DNA from: Joostella atrarenae
GTDB taxonomy: Bacteria > Bacteroidota > Bacteroidia > Flavobacteriales > Flavobacteriaceae
Assembly (NCBI RefSeq): GCF_021764745.1
Contig: NZ_JAETXX010000002.1
Location: 186,001 to 250,000, forward strand
Length of the DNA: 64,000 bases
Direction: 5' to 3'
In this document: positions 32,535-41,915 of the stretch, one piece after another
Numbering within the stretch: the first letter of the stretch is position 1
Layout of the letters: each line of letters begins with the position of its first letter
Translations under genes and position numbers: made by a program
The notes under the pieces: generated by a model
What the model was told of the DNA's origin: nothing
What the model saw: the letters and a program-made list of their open reading frames with translations, nothing else
Database searches by the model: none

Positions 32535-34245
32535 TCGTCGTTCTATTTAGTAATTCTAGAATAATAGCAATAATAATTACCATTGCACACCCGATAAAAT
32601 TAAGCCAAAGATAGCCTAGTTTTTCATCTCCAGCATCGTATTGGTGAATGGCAAAGTAATAGATTAGTACAATTGCTATTTGTGTGATTATTGCGCTTAT
32701 AAAAACAGCATTCCCTCGGATAAATTTAATAAAGAAAGCGATTAGGAAAATACCTAATACATTTCCGTAGAAAATAGAACCGATAATATTTACAAGCTGA
32801 ATAAGATTGTCTAATAAAGAGGCAAAATTGGCAAAGAGAATGGCAATAATTCCCCACGCTAACGTAAACCAACGTGTTGCATTTAGGTAATACCTTTCGT
32901 TATGCTCTCGCTTATTATTCCTTTTAAAGAGATCGATAGTTGTAATAGTTCCCAACGCATTAAGCTCTGAAGCGGTCGAAGACATGGCCGCAGAAAATAT
33001 CACTGCGAGTAATAATCCCATAAGTCCTGTTGGAATCTTATTCAGAATAAAATGTATAAAAACGTAATCTTTATCATTTGTTTCTAAGTCGTCATCAACT
33101 TTTTGAATCAGTTCTTTAGCTTCCAAACGACTTTGTACTTCTCTTTTATTAATCTCTTGGATGTGCTTTTTTGCAGAAACAATAAGGTTATAATCTTTCA
33201 CATCTAATACCGAAGAATAGCGTTCTTGAGCCATCTTCTTTTCTCTTTCTAAAGCCAGATGCTGTTTTTCTAACTCTTTATATTCATCTGCATATTCCGA
33301 CTGCTCCACAGCTTCTACAGCAGCAGGATTAAAATTTAGCGGCGAGTGATTGTATTGATAAAAAACAAAGACCATAACTCCTACAAGCAGAATAAAAAAC
33401 TGCATCGGCACTTTAAATAATCCGTTAAAAATAAGCCCTAACTGACTCTCACGGATAGATTTACCAGAAAGGTAACGTTGCACCTGACTTTGGTCTGTAC
33501 CAAAATAGGCGAGTGCTAAAAAGAGACCTCCAGTAATACCACTCCAAAAAGTATATCTACTTTTGGGATTAAAGGAAAAGTCTAGAATATTTAATTTATC
33601 GTTGGCACCAGCTATTTTTAAAGCTTTTCCGAAAGTAATATCTTCTGGGAGGTAGCTCATTACCAAATAAAAAGCAGTGAACATTCCTGTCATTATTACA
33701 AACATTTGCTGCTTTTGGGTAACGCTAACAGCCTTTGTTCCTCCAGAAACAGTGTATATAATTACCAATATTCCGATAACTATGTTCAAGGTTTTTGTTT
33801 CCCATCCTAAAACAGCAGAAAGTATAATAGAAGGGGCGTAGATAGTAATTCCAGCAGCCAATCCACGTTGTATTAAAAAGAGAATTGCAGCTAGCGATCT
33901 TGTTTTTACATCGAATCTATTTTCCAGAAATTCGTATGCTGTATATACTTTTAATCGGTGGTAAATAGGGATAAATACAATACAAATAATAATCATTGCT
34001 AATGGCAATCCAAAATAGAATTGCACAAAGCCCATACCATCATGAAAAGCCTGCCCAGGAGTAGATAAAAATGTAATAGCACTGGCTTGTGTTGCCATTA
34101 CAGACAATCCTACCGTGTACCATTTTGCTTCTTGACCTCCAAGAATAAAGTCGTTTACATTTTGACTTCCTCTAGTTTTCCAATAACCATAGGCTACAAT
34201 AAATAATAACGTTCCAACTAATATAATCCAATCGATTACCTCCAT
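32518..34245 (-). CDS. Sodium:solute symporter (SSS family)
   Basis: A 575-residue membrane transporter with about 13 helices. It has the SSS pattern: an N-terminal GYWKTRGSQNVNDFILGGQEAKW segment, IIYTVSGGTKAVSVTQKQQ, and AMSSTASELNALGTI in the later Na+-site region. A charged, coiled-coil-like loop of about 80 residues (E/K-rich, about 310-390) sits in the cytoplasm and is longer than in many relatives. It is encoded with a Gfo/Idh enzyme and a PIG-L deacetylase, pointing to sugar or amino-sugar uptake. Confidence 0.93.
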   Translation of the reverse strand: MEVIDWIILVGTLLFIVAYGYWKTRGSQNVNDFILGGQEAKWYTVGLSVMATQASAITFLSTPGQAFHDGMGFVQFYFGLPLAMIIICIVFIPIYHRLKVYTAYEFLENRFDVKTRSLAAILFLIQRGLAAGITIYAPSIILSAVLGWETKTLNIVIGILVIIYTVSGGTKAVSVTQKQQMFVIMTGMFTAFYLVMSYLPEDITFGKALKIAGANDKLNILDFSFNPKSRYTFWSGITGGLFLALAYFGTDQSQVQRYLSGKSIRESQLGLIFNGLFKVPMQFFILLVGVMVFVFYQYNHSPLNFNPAAVEAVEQSEYADEYKELEKQHLALEREKKMAQERYSSVLDVKDYNLIVSAKKHIQEINKREVQSRLEAKELIQKVDDDLETNDKDYVFIHFILNKIPTGLMGLLLAVIFSAAMSSTASELNALGTITTIDLFKRNNKREHNERYYLNATRWFTLAWGIIAILFANFASLLDNLIQLVNIIGSIFYGNVLGIFLIAFFIKFIRGNAVFISAIITQIAIVLIYYFAIHQYDAGDEKLGYLWLNFIGCAMVIIIAIILELLNRTTNAITK

Positions 34246-34249
34246 AGAA

Positions 34250-34351
34250 CTATTTGTTTGAAATCATAATTAGATAAAAAACAAAAATGTAAATAGCATT
34301 CATAATTAGTACAATAGAATACTCTCTTTTCCACACAAATTTACTCAGCAT
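34250..34351 (-). CDS. 33-residue single-helix membrane protein
   Basis: ATG complementary to 34349-34351, preceded by AAAGGATAATC. The product begins MLSKFVWKREYSIVLIMNAI, contains one membrane helix (IVLIMNAIYIFVFYLIMI) and ends SNK. It starts two bases after the PIG-L stop and ends four bases before the symporter start, so it fits exactly into the operon. The tight packing and basic-then-hydrophobic layout support a real gene, perhaps a transporter accessory peptide. Confidence 0.65.
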   Translation of the reverse strand: MLSKFVWKREYSIVLIMNAIYIFVFYLIMISNK

Positions 34352-34353
34352 GA

Positions 34354-36885
34354 TTATCCTTTAATGTTAGTATTGGTATTCTCTTTCTTTCCTACAGAAA
34401 GCATATTCGCAAATATTTTATAAGCTCCAGGAACTCCCGCTGGAAGTTCTCTAAAAAAACTTAAACCAGAGTAAATATAATAACCTTTTCCATAAGGTGC
34501 TATTAGTAAGCTTCCATCTTTTTTAGATTCTCCTTTATCATGCATAGAAAGCACCGACGTAAACTCATCTCCCCATGTATTTGGAAAATATAATCCTCGC
34601 TCTTGTACCCAACCTTTAAAATCACTTTGCGAAATTTTATTTGGAGTATTTAATAGCGGATTATTAGGAGCATTTAGCGTTACTTCTGCATTTTCATCGG
34701 TTACACGGTCTCTAGATAATTCTAGCTTATAAGGAGCTAAATTATCGATCCCAATACCGCTTCTACCAGCAGTATTGTACTGTACAATTAGGTTACCGCC
34801 ATTTTTAACGTAATCTAATAATATATGTTGTTTAAATTTTAATGATTCGTGGATGTTATAGGCTCTAATTCCCATAACTACAGCATCGAAATTCTTTAGA
34901 TAAGCAGTATTTATATTTTCTGGTTGAATAACCGTTACTTTATAGCCTATCTGACGTAAACTTGTAGGAACATCATCTCCAGCACCTGCAACATAGGCTA
35001 TATTTTCTCCTGTTTTCTTGATGTTTAAACGTACCACCTTAAAATTAGCAGGCAGTAATACCGATTGTGTAGGAATATGATCGTACGCTATGGTTACCAA
35101 TTCTTGATCGTATTCTTTTCCATCAACTGTTACAATTGGAGTTATGTTTTCTTGATTTTCTTCTGAAGGAGGAGTTACGGTAAAAATTACTGTCTTTGTA
35201 TCTCCTTTTTTAGCAATTGAAAAATCAACTTGCTGCGGACTCACTTTCCATCCGCTGTTATATTTTAAATGAATTTTTCCAGTAACATTGTCCGTTCCAG
35301 ATTTTATGGTAACAGGAATTTCCTTTGTTCTTTCATCTGAAAAAATGATGACTTTATTAGCTACAGAAACACCTACTTTAGGGAGGATTTCGAATGGTTG
35401 ATAAATTTCCCCTTTATCAGGTCTTGAAAATTTATAAACTATATTTTTTTCAAAAGGAATGGTGACTCCTTCCACAGTAATATTAAAAGTTGCCTTTACG
35501 AGTCTTGGTGTTTCTGGTTTCCCCCTTAATTCTTGTGGTGCCTTGTACATTCCTAATGTGCCTTGCTCTTTTAACCAATATGGAGCTGTATAATCACTAT
35601 TTTCAGGAACCTTAATTGTAGCTGTGGTATTTATAAACTCGTTATTTTCGAGTTGTTTGTTTACGCTAGCAACTTCATTTGTAGGTGTGATGGTAATGTT
35701 TTTAAGCGACATATTTACATCTGACCTGTTTAAAACAGCACTTTTTACACTGATTTTCTCTCCAGGAACAGCAGAAGCATTTTCAGCAGTAGCCTCAATA
35801 AAGAGTCCGCTACAAGCTTCTATAATTTTCTTTATTTCTTCTGATTTTACTTCACGCCAATAATCATCTTTTAAATCGGAAATTAAAGTATATGCCTTTA
35901 CTAATTGAGGAATATGTTGCGAAGGGTCTTTAAAATTGAAATTAGCTTCGATATCTAATAAAATTTCAGCAATTTCTTCTCCACCTTCTACACGTCCCCA
36001 AGTGGTATTGATCCCATCAAAAATATTATTAGTATTATCTCTTGGGAAACTCCCTTTTAATAATTCTATATATTCTTTTTCGGAACCACGAGAAGAAATG
36101 CCTCCAAACCCTTGACTTAAATGCTGACTTCTAGCAATAGAAGCAATTTCATTATTACTCATCCCAAGAGCAGGGTAGTAGGTACCAATATCAAAGCTCA
36201 TCATCTTTGATTTATCTGCTGATTCAAATTTATCTAGACTTCCGTAGAACCACCATGAGGTATTAAAAAACATACGCTCTGGTTGCCAAGGTTGTGTATA
36301 TTCTAATTGCTTCGGATAGCTATTTTTATCCGCTGCAAGATCAAAAGCTTCTACACTAAGCATCGCAGAAGATGTATGATGACCATGAGTAGTACCTGGA
36401 CTTCTGTGGTCAAAACGATTGATAATTACATCTGGTTTAAAGTTTCTAATCACCCAAACAACATCTGCTAATACTTCTTCTTTATTCCAAATTTCTAGCG
36501 TTTCATCAGGGTGTTTTGAGTATCCAAAATCATTAGCTCTAGAAAAGAATTGTTTTCCGCCATCAATATTTCTTGCAGCAAGCAACTCTTGTGTTCTAAG
36601 TACTCCAAGAAGCTCTCTTAATTCAGAGCCAATTAAATTCTGTCCGCCATCACCTCTGGTAAGCGATAAATAGGCAGTTCTTGCTTTCACTTCATTCGAC
36701 AAATAAGAAATAAGTCTAGTGTTTTCATCATCGGGATGCGCAGCGATATAGAGTGCTGTACCTAGGAAGTTCAGCTTTTGTACTGCTTGATAAATATCTG
36801 CGGAAGGGTATGTTTTAGGCTTCTGCGCATAGATAGAAAAAGTAAATACTAATCCAATAAAAAGAGAGGATAATATTCTTTGCAT
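34354..36885 (-). CDS. Secreted PIG-L/LmbE-family deacetylase
   Basis: An 843-residue exported protein with a signal peptide at about 1-20 (MQRILSSLFIGLVFTFSIYA). The PIG-L zinc-site motif A-H-P-D-D-E-N lies at about 50-56, followed by TRGDGGQNLIG and HHTSSAM. These enzymes remove N-acetyl groups from sugar conjugates. The rest holds beta-sandwich-like and glutamine-amidotransferase-like regions (GGNLIVQYNTAGRSG near 700). It is the first gene of the operon with the small peptide, symporter and oxidoreductase. Confidence 0.9.
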   Translation of the reverse strand: MQRILSSLFIGLVFTFSIYAQKPKTYPSADIYQAVQKLNFLGTALYIAAHPDDENTRLISYLSNEVKARTAYLSLTRGDGGQNLIGSELRELLGVLRTQELLAARNIDGGKQFFSRANDFGYSKHPDETLEIWNKEEVLADVVWVIRNFKPDVIINRFDHRSPGTTHGHHTSSAMLSVEAFDLAADKNSYPKQLEYTQPWQPERMFFNTSWWFYGSLDKFESADKSKMMSFDIGTYYPALGMSNNEIASIARSQHLSQGFGGISSRGSEKEYIELLKGSFPRDNTNNIFDGINTTWGRVEGGEEIAEILLDIEANFNFKDPSQHIPQLVKAYTLISDLKDDYWREVKSEEIKKIIEACSGLFIEATAENASAVPGEKISVKSAVLNRSDVNMSLKNITITPTNEVASVNKQLENNEFINTTATIKVPENSDYTAPYWLKEQGTLGMYKAPQELRGKPETPRLVKATFNITVEGVTIPFEKNIVYKFSRPDKGEIYQPFEILPKVGVSVANKVIIFSDERTKEIPVTIKSGTDNVTGKIHLKYNSGWKVSPQQVDFSIAKKGDTKTVIFTVTPPSEENQENITPIVTVDGKEYDQELVTIAYDHIPTQSVLLPANFKVVRLNIKKTGENIAYVAGAGDDVPTSLRQIGYKVTVIQPENINTAYLKNFDAVVMGIRAYNIHESLKFKQHILLDYVKNGGNLIVQYNTAGRSGIGIDNLAPYKLELSRDRVTDENAEVTLNAPNNPLLNTPNKISQSDFKGWVQERGLYFPNTWGDEFTSVLSMHDKGESKKDGSLLIAPYGKGYYIYSGLSFFRELPAGVPGAYKIFANMLSVGKKENTNTNIKG

Positions 36886-36908
36886 ACTTTAAGTTTTAGG
36901 TGTTACGT

Positions 36909-36916
36909 CAAATATA
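36909..36916 (-). promoter_or_regulatory. Promoter -7 box TATATTTG for the PIG-L operon
   Basis: CAAATATA on the plus strand is an exact TANNTTTG box on the minus strand, 24 bases before the PIG-L start codon, the expected distance for a short leader. Confidence 0.5.
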
Positions 36917-37069
36917 GAAATAAATGTTGGTTGCCGCCGATTGTTTTTATTTCTTTAACTATGTTTTTGCACGTGTTGGAACGTTTTATTAAATAGAATT
37001 TTTCTTAGATCTAGGTTTTTAATTTTTGACGAAGATATTTTTTTATATAGGCATAAAAAGTTCTAAAAA

Positions 37070-37453
37070 CTAAGCTTCGTATAGTTCTATTGGGAGATTA
37101 TCTGGATCAGCAAAAAATGTAAATCGCTTTTTGGTAGTATCATCAATCCGAATAGGCTCTGTGGCAATATCAAAAGAAGAAAGTTTATCTATTGCAACTT
37201 CAATATCATCTACCTGAAAGGCTAAATGGCGTAAACCTGTAGCTTCTGGACGAGAAACTCTTTCTGGAGGTGTAGGAAAGGAAAATAGCTCTATGATATA
37301 TTCTCCATTTAATGCCAAATCTAGTTTATAAGAATTACGCTCTTTTCGGTATACTTCCTGAATAATTTCTAAGCCTAATATCGCAGTATAAAAATGTTTC
37401 GAAAGCTCATAATCCGAAGAGATAATAGCAATATGATGGACTTTTTTAAGCAT
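37070..37453 (-). CDS. Glyoxalase/VOC-family protein (GloA2-like)
   Basis: A 127-residue vicinal-oxygen-chelate protein: H-H-I-A-I-I-S-S-D-Y (about 6-15), ELFSFP, TGLRHLAFQVDD and a C-terminal D-P-D-N-L-P-I-E-L-Y. The pattern of His and Glu metal ligands resembles lactoylglutathione-lyase-like SMU/YaeR proteins. The actual substrate is unknown. It is a single gene, 108 bases from an esterase on the same strand. Confidence 0.9.
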   Translation of the reverse strand: MLKKVHHIAIISSDYELSKHFYTAILGLEIIQEVYRKERNSYKLDLALNGEYIIELFSFPTPPERVSRPEATGLRHLAFQVDDIEVAIDKLSSFDIATEPIRIDDTTKKRFTFFADPDNLPIELYEA

Positions 37454-37562
37454 GTTTTATAGGTTAGAGGTGCAAAATTTGAAAGTGATTATTAGTTTAG
37501 ATATATTCCATTATCATCAACTGTAAACCCTTACAGAACGCGGCAACTCTTTTTCAATAGTA

Positions 37563-38222
37563 TTAAACTCTTTCTTTAAGCCATCTTTGTAATGAATAGA
37601 AATTCTGTGGCGCTACACCGTGTCCTACAGGAAATTCCTCATAAACATGATTTATGTTAAGCGACTTCAATGCTGGAGCTGTTTTTCGAGCCCAATCTAC
37701 TGGAATTACTTGATCTACACTTCCGTGGGAGCAATAAAAACTTAAATTCGAGAAATCGTTATTTTGATATCCCTCTTTAAGGATCTTTTCATTTAAATAA
37801 CCACTTAAAGCGATTACGTTTTTAACTTTTTCAGGATAAGAAAGAGCTACAGCATAACTTAAAATAGAACCTTGACTAAAACCTAATAAAGTAACATTAT
37901 TAGCATCTAAATGATACGCTTTACAAGACTCTTCAATAAAGTTAACAATCAATTCTCTCGATTCAATAGCTTGTTCATCATCGCTCCATTTTCCATCTTC
38001 AGCATCAAAATGAATAGCATACCAAGCGTGACCGTATGGTATTAAATCTTGTGGAGCCCTAACAGAAATAACGCAAATATCTTCTGGTAATTCTGAAGCA
38101 AAAGAAAATAAATCTTCCTCATTACTTCCATATCCATGTAACATGAATAACACAGGAGTGTTGTCTTTTTGTTCTTTAGCAGCTCTTATAATATGATGTA
38201 GTGAAAGCGTTTGTGTTTGCAA
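37563..38222 (-). CDS. Phospholipase/carboxylesterase-family alpha/beta hydrolase
   Basis: A 219-residue serine esterase with FMLHGYGSNEEDL (oxyanion region, about 25-37), nucleophile in GFSQGS (about 115-120), CSHGSVDQVIPVDWA carrying the Asp, and PVGHGVAP carrying the catalytic His. These match the YpfH/EstB group. It shares a strand and near-contiguous spacing with the membrane-protein, dihydroorotase-like and BatA genes upstream. Confidence 0.92.
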   Translation of the reverse strand: MQTQTLSLHHIIRAAKEQKDNTPVLFMLHGYGSNEEDLFSFASELPEDICVISVRAPQDLIPYGHAWYAIHFDAEDGKWSDDEQAIESRELIVNFIEESCKAYHLDANNVTLLGFSQGSILSYAVALSYPEKVKNVIALSGYLNEKILKEGYQNNDFSNLSFYCSHGSVDQVIPVDWARKTAPALKSLNINHVYEEFPVGHGVAPQNFYSLQRWLKERV

Positions 38223-38234
38223 GTCTATGTGATT

Positions 38235-38567
38235 TTATTGTTTAATGAATGTAAACCATTTCTGAAAATATTTTCCAACTAATGGCACTTCGATATATTT
38301 TTCTTGAAGCATAGTAACAAATGCGTACGTCCAAAGGATAGAAATAAAAATATAGAAAGCAAAAGAAATCATCCAAGAATCAAAATTCCCTATAAAAATT
38401 GCGATAACAATAAACATAAGGCTTAATCCAAACCCCTGACGGATATGAAAACGAGCAAATGGATTCTGCTTTTCTAAATTCATCATAATAGCAATAAGCG
38501 ATCCTACAAGCATTAAATAACCAATAATAGCTGTTGTTTTCCCTTCTCTTTTTGGTTTAATTTCCAT
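38235..38567 (-). CDS. Small membrane protein, DUF4870-like
   Basis: A 110-residue protein with three hydrophobic segments and the RFHIRQGFGLSLMFIVIAIF block common in small DUF4870-like proteins. Function unknown. It lies 12 bases before the esterase gene and 17 after the dihydroorotase-like gene. Confidence 0.8.
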   Translation of the reverse strand: MEIKPKREGKTTAIIGYLMLVGSLIAIMMNLEKQNPFARFHIRQGFGLSLMFIVIAIFIGNFDSWMISFAFYIFISILWTYAFVTMLQEKYIEVPLVGKYFQKWFTFIKQ

Positions 38568-38584
38568 CTTTTTTGTGTGTATTA

Positions 38585-39838
38585 TTAAAGTATTTCTACC
38601 TGTCCGTTTGCAATAATTCCATAGGATTTACCTTTTAATTCTTCCCCTAAAAAAGCGCTGTTTTTAGTTGATGAAATAATGTTTTTAGTGCTAAAAACAT
38701 ATGCTTCTTCTGGATTAAAAAGGCTTAAATTGGCATTGCTGCCTACTTTTATGGTTTCTGTAGGGATTCCGAATCTAGATTTTCCATTGGTAAGAACTTC
38801 AACAGTTTTTTCTAGATCTAATATTTTATGAAGTGCTCCAAAGGCACTTTCTAATCCAATACTTCCGTACATGGCATGGTCGAATTCTACATTTTTTTGC
38901 TCAACATCTAACGGATTATGGTCACTAGTAACAAAATCTATAGTTCCATCCTTTAATCCTTTAATTAAAGCTTCCGTATCTTTTTTAGTACGTAGAGGCG
39001 GTAATAACTTATAATTAGTATCGAATTCCTCTAAAGCATCATCCGTAAGAATAAGATTGTGTATGGCAACGCTGCAACTTACATCTAGCCCCTTATCTTT
39101 TGCTTCTTTTATAAGTGAAACAGATTTTTCAGTAGAAATTGTTGGGATATGAATTTTACCACCTGTATATTCTAAAATAAACAAATCTCTCGCTATTTGT
39201 AGCTCCTCAGCAAGTGCAGGAATTCCTTTTAATCCGAGTTTTGTACCGTTAGCTTCTTCATTTACAATACCTTTCCCTGCGATTTTATTTTCCTGAGGAA
39301 AAGAAAGTACCAATCCATCAAAATTCTGAGCATATTGCAATGCTATTTTTAAAAGATTAGGATTTGAAATTGGTTGCTGATAATCTCCAAAAGCTACAGC
39401 TCCTGCATTCTTCATATCGAAAAGCTCAGCAAGATCTACACTTTCACTTTTTATAGTTAAAGCGCCGATAGGGTATAGGGCAGTAGCTTTTCCAAGCGCT
39501 TTGGCCTTTAAAAATCCAATATCAGCATTGGTATCTGCAATTGGGTTTGCGTTTGGATTTACTGCAATTCCTGTAAAACCACTCAATGCAGCAGTTTTTA
39601 AACCATTTTCTATGGTTTCTCGCTCTTCATAACCTGGCTCTCCAATACTAACACTGCTATCAAACCAACCTTCAGAAACATGGAGATTTTTTAAATCGAT
39701 AACCTTCGTATCTTCCGAAGAAGTTATAGAATCTTCGATTTTTGAAATGATTCCATTTTCAATAAAAATGTCTTTTGTTTGCTGATGAAATTCGCTGTTT
39801 GGAGCTATTATTTTAGCTGATTTTAAAAGGATATTCAT
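38585..39838 (-). CDS. pyrC: Dihydroorotase-like amidohydrolase lacking the HxH metal motif
   Basis: A 417-residue member of the type I dihydroorotase group, which cyclises carbamoyl aspartate in pyrimidine synthesis. The usual start of the barrel, D-x-H-V-H-x-R-E-P-G, is replaced here by FDSSVSIGEPGYEERETI (about 59-76), so two metal-binding His are missing. Other sites remain: HIPTIS, VAIHNLIL and TSDHNPL. Flavobacteria often carry this form. It may be a non-catalytic subunit acting with aspartate carbamoyltransferase, or may use changed metal binding. Its start overlaps the BatA gene stop by four bases. Confidence 0.85.
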   Translation of the reverse strand: MNILLKSAKIIAPNSEFHQQTKDIFIENGIISKIEDSITSSEDTKVIDLKNLHVSEGWFDSSVSIGEPGYEERETIENGLKTAALSGFTGIAVNPNANPIADTNADIGFLKAKALGKATALYPIGALTIKSESVDLAELFDMKNAGAVAFGDYQQPISNPNLLKIALQYAQNFDGLVLSFPQENKIAGKGIVNEEANGTKLGLKGIPALAEELQIARDLFILEYTGGKIHIPTISTEKSVSLIKEAKDKGLDVSCSVAIHNLILTDDALEEFDTNYKLLPPLRTKKDTEALIKGLKDGTIDFVTSDHNPLDVEQKNVEFDHAMYGSIGLESAFGALHKILDLEKTVEVLTNGKSRFGIPTETIKVGSNANLSLFNPEEAYVFSTKNIISSTKNSAFLGEELKGKSYGIIANGQVEIL

Positions 39839-41748
39839 TTAAAATATTTTAAGATGAGCATTTCGATACATAAAAATATTAGTGCAAAAATAACAAACCA
39901 TTTCCAAAGCTCATCGACATTGTTTTTACTTTTTACATTTTTAAATGCATCAGCAACACTGCTAAAGTTATTATTATTTACAATCGTGCTTATATCAAGA
40001 TAGTTTAAGAGACTTTCACTTCTATTATAATTAAAACTAACATCGATTAAAGGTAGATTTCCTTTTGTAATATTATAAATCCCAGCATTAGTCGGCAACT
40101 CTTTGGTAGTAATACTTACCCGATTATTATATGTCTGCTGAAGAGGGATAAAAGATTCATTTTTGTTTGCAATTGTAACAATTTCATCATTTTCCAATTG
40201 TGCTTTGATGTCGAAAGTATTGCTAGTTCCTATCGTAAAATAGAGGTTAGGTAGCGCAAGACTATGCTTTGCCATATTGTAAAATGCAGGAACAATAAGT
40301 GGAGAACTCTGAAAATTACTATTTTCCTTGTTTAGCGGCGCATTAAAAAGATATATGTTATTTGTTTCCGCTAGAAATGAAGTATTATTAGCATACTTTA
40401 TTACGCTCGTAAAATTTCCCGATAAACTATAAGAAGCCTTTGTTGTTGGATATTGAAAATTGTTAACTCGCTCTTCAAAAACATTTGCAAATAGCGGATG
40501 GTCAAAGGAAATATCTGTAATCTGGTTTGCATCTTCTTTATCAAAACTTACCAAAGAAGTATTGTTGAAACTCCCTAAAAATTGATTGTAACTAGGTATT
40601 GAAACATCATTTCCGGGAATAATAACAATGCTAATTCCTCTTTTGGAAGCATCAATTAAAGCAGTTTTTAAAGCATTCGAAATCGTGTTTACTTCATTTA
40701 AAATAATGATGTTTTGCTGCTGAATACTATTAAAATCGGTTGCTTTGCTGTTTGTAGAAGTATAGTTAAACTCATCTTCAGTATAGATTTTCCTTAAGAA
40801 ATTATCATCTGATTCATTTATAGAAAGTACATTGATTTTATCTTCTTTATTGATTGAAAAAAATAGAGTATTGTCATATTGCAATCCATTATCATCAAGA
40901 GAAATAGTGCCTTTTATAGTTTCTTTTGGAATGGAGAAGCTAGCTTTCCCTTGGTTACCTTCAAAAGTGGCAGCCGTTTTTGCAATTAATTGAGTGTCGT
41001 TATGAAGAGCAATTGGAATATTACTGAGCTCGTAATTATTAGAAACTCGGACTTCAAGATTGTAATTTGAAAGATCTTTTTCACTGATAAAAACGCTGTC
41101 TATAGCGATGTTGTTTTTTGTGGCAGGAGAGAGCTTTACCAGATAAGGAGTTGTATTTTCTTCTGGGAATGTTACAGACTTACGTTGTTGGAAATCTGAA
41201 ACGATAATAAAATTATGGATTGCATTTTTATCAGAAAAAAGACTATTCCCTTTTAGTAAGATCTCATTGAAATCGAGCTGTTCAGCGGTGTATGGAGTCG
41301 ATAGCAGCTCATTTTTAATATCAGAAATCTTTATGTTTTTATAGCTTTTAGTATTGGTAAATAAAGAGAATACTTCGTTTTCAGGAATATTTTCAATTAA
41401 TTGATTTACTGCTCTTGGAAGAAGCTCACCTTCGCTACCTTGGAGCTGCATGCTAAAAGAATTATCTAAGTAAATAGTAGTTTCTTCCTTAGTGATTTCG
41501 ATATTTCTATTTGCGAAATAGGGCTGCGCAAAAGCAATAATAATAGAAGCAAATGCCAATAAACGTGCTAATAAAACGAGCCATTTTTTAAGTTGTGAGC
41601 TCTTACGTGTCTTTAAATTAATCTGCTTTAGAAATTCTACGTTAGTAAAAGGGACTTCTTGAAACTTACGTAAATGGAATAAATGAATGATAATAGGAAT
41701 GATAAGTAGAAAAAGAGCCCAAAGAATTTCCGGATGTTTAAACTGCAT
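39835..41748 (-). CDS. BatA-domain membrane protein
   Basis: A 637-residue protein beginning MQFKHPEILWALFLLIIPIIIHLFHLRKF, the BatA N-terminal motif of Bacteroidota, with two N-terminal helices (about 8-22, 58-78) and one C-terminal helix (about 615-632). The middle is periplasmic with a degraded von Willebrand A-like region (IYLDNSFSMQL, about 92-102). BatA-type proteins are linked to envelope and stress functions. It is co-directional and overlapping with the dihydroorotase-like gene. Confidence 0.88.
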   Translation of the reverse strand: MQFKHPEILWALFLLIIPIIIHLFHLRKFQEVPFTNVEFLKQINLKTRKSSQLKKWLVLLARLLAFASIIIAFAQPYFANRNIEITKEETTIYLDNSFSMQLQGSEGELLPRAVNQLIENIPENEVFSLFTNTKSYKNIKISDIKNELLSTPYTAEQLDFNEILLKGNSLFSDKNAIHNFIIVSDFQQRKSVTFPEENTTPYLVKLSPATKNNIAIDSVFISEKDLSNYNLEVRVSNNYELSNIPIALHNDTQLIAKTAATFEGNQGKASFSIPKETIKGTISLDDNGLQYDNTLFFSINKEDKINVLSINESDDNFLRKIYTEDEFNYTSTNSKATDFNSIQQQNIIILNEVNTISNALKTALIDASKRGISIVIIPGNDVSIPSYNQFLGSFNNTSLVSFDKEDANQITDISFDHPLFANVFEERVNNFQYPTTKASYSLSGNFTSVIKYANNTSFLAETNNIYLFNAPLNKENSNFQSSPLIVPAFYNMAKHSLALPNLYFTIGTSNTFDIKAQLENDEIVTIANKNESFIPLQQTYNNRVSITTKELPTNAGIYNITKGNLPLIDVSFNYNRSESLLNYLDISTIVNNNNFSSVADAFKNVKSKNNVDELWKWFVIFALIFLCIEMLILKYFK

Positions 41749-41772
41749 TCCTGATAGTTAATTATATAATTT

Positions 41773-41780
41773 CAAATATA
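41773..41780 (-). promoter_or_regulatory. Promoter -7 box TATATTTG for the BatA operon
   Basis: CAAATATA on the plus strand gives an exact minus-strand TANNTTTG box 25 bases before the BatA start codon. Confidence 0.5.
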
Positions 41781-41830
41781 CGATTAAAGAAGTATTTTAG
41801 GTATAAATTAATTAAGAGTTATAAAAAATA

Positions 41831-41866
41831 AGCCGCTAATACATAAAATAAAATGTATTAGCGGCT
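41831..41866 (-). terminator. Intrinsic terminator after the S10 peptidase gene
   Basis: AGCCGCTAATACAT (41831-41844) pairs perfectly with 41853-41866, eight-base loop. On the minus strand it is followed by a T-rich run (41830-41821). Confidence 0.8.
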
Positions 41867-41915
41867 ATATGTTCTAATTGGTATTACCGAAAATTAATAT
41901 CAGCAATGAATAGTT

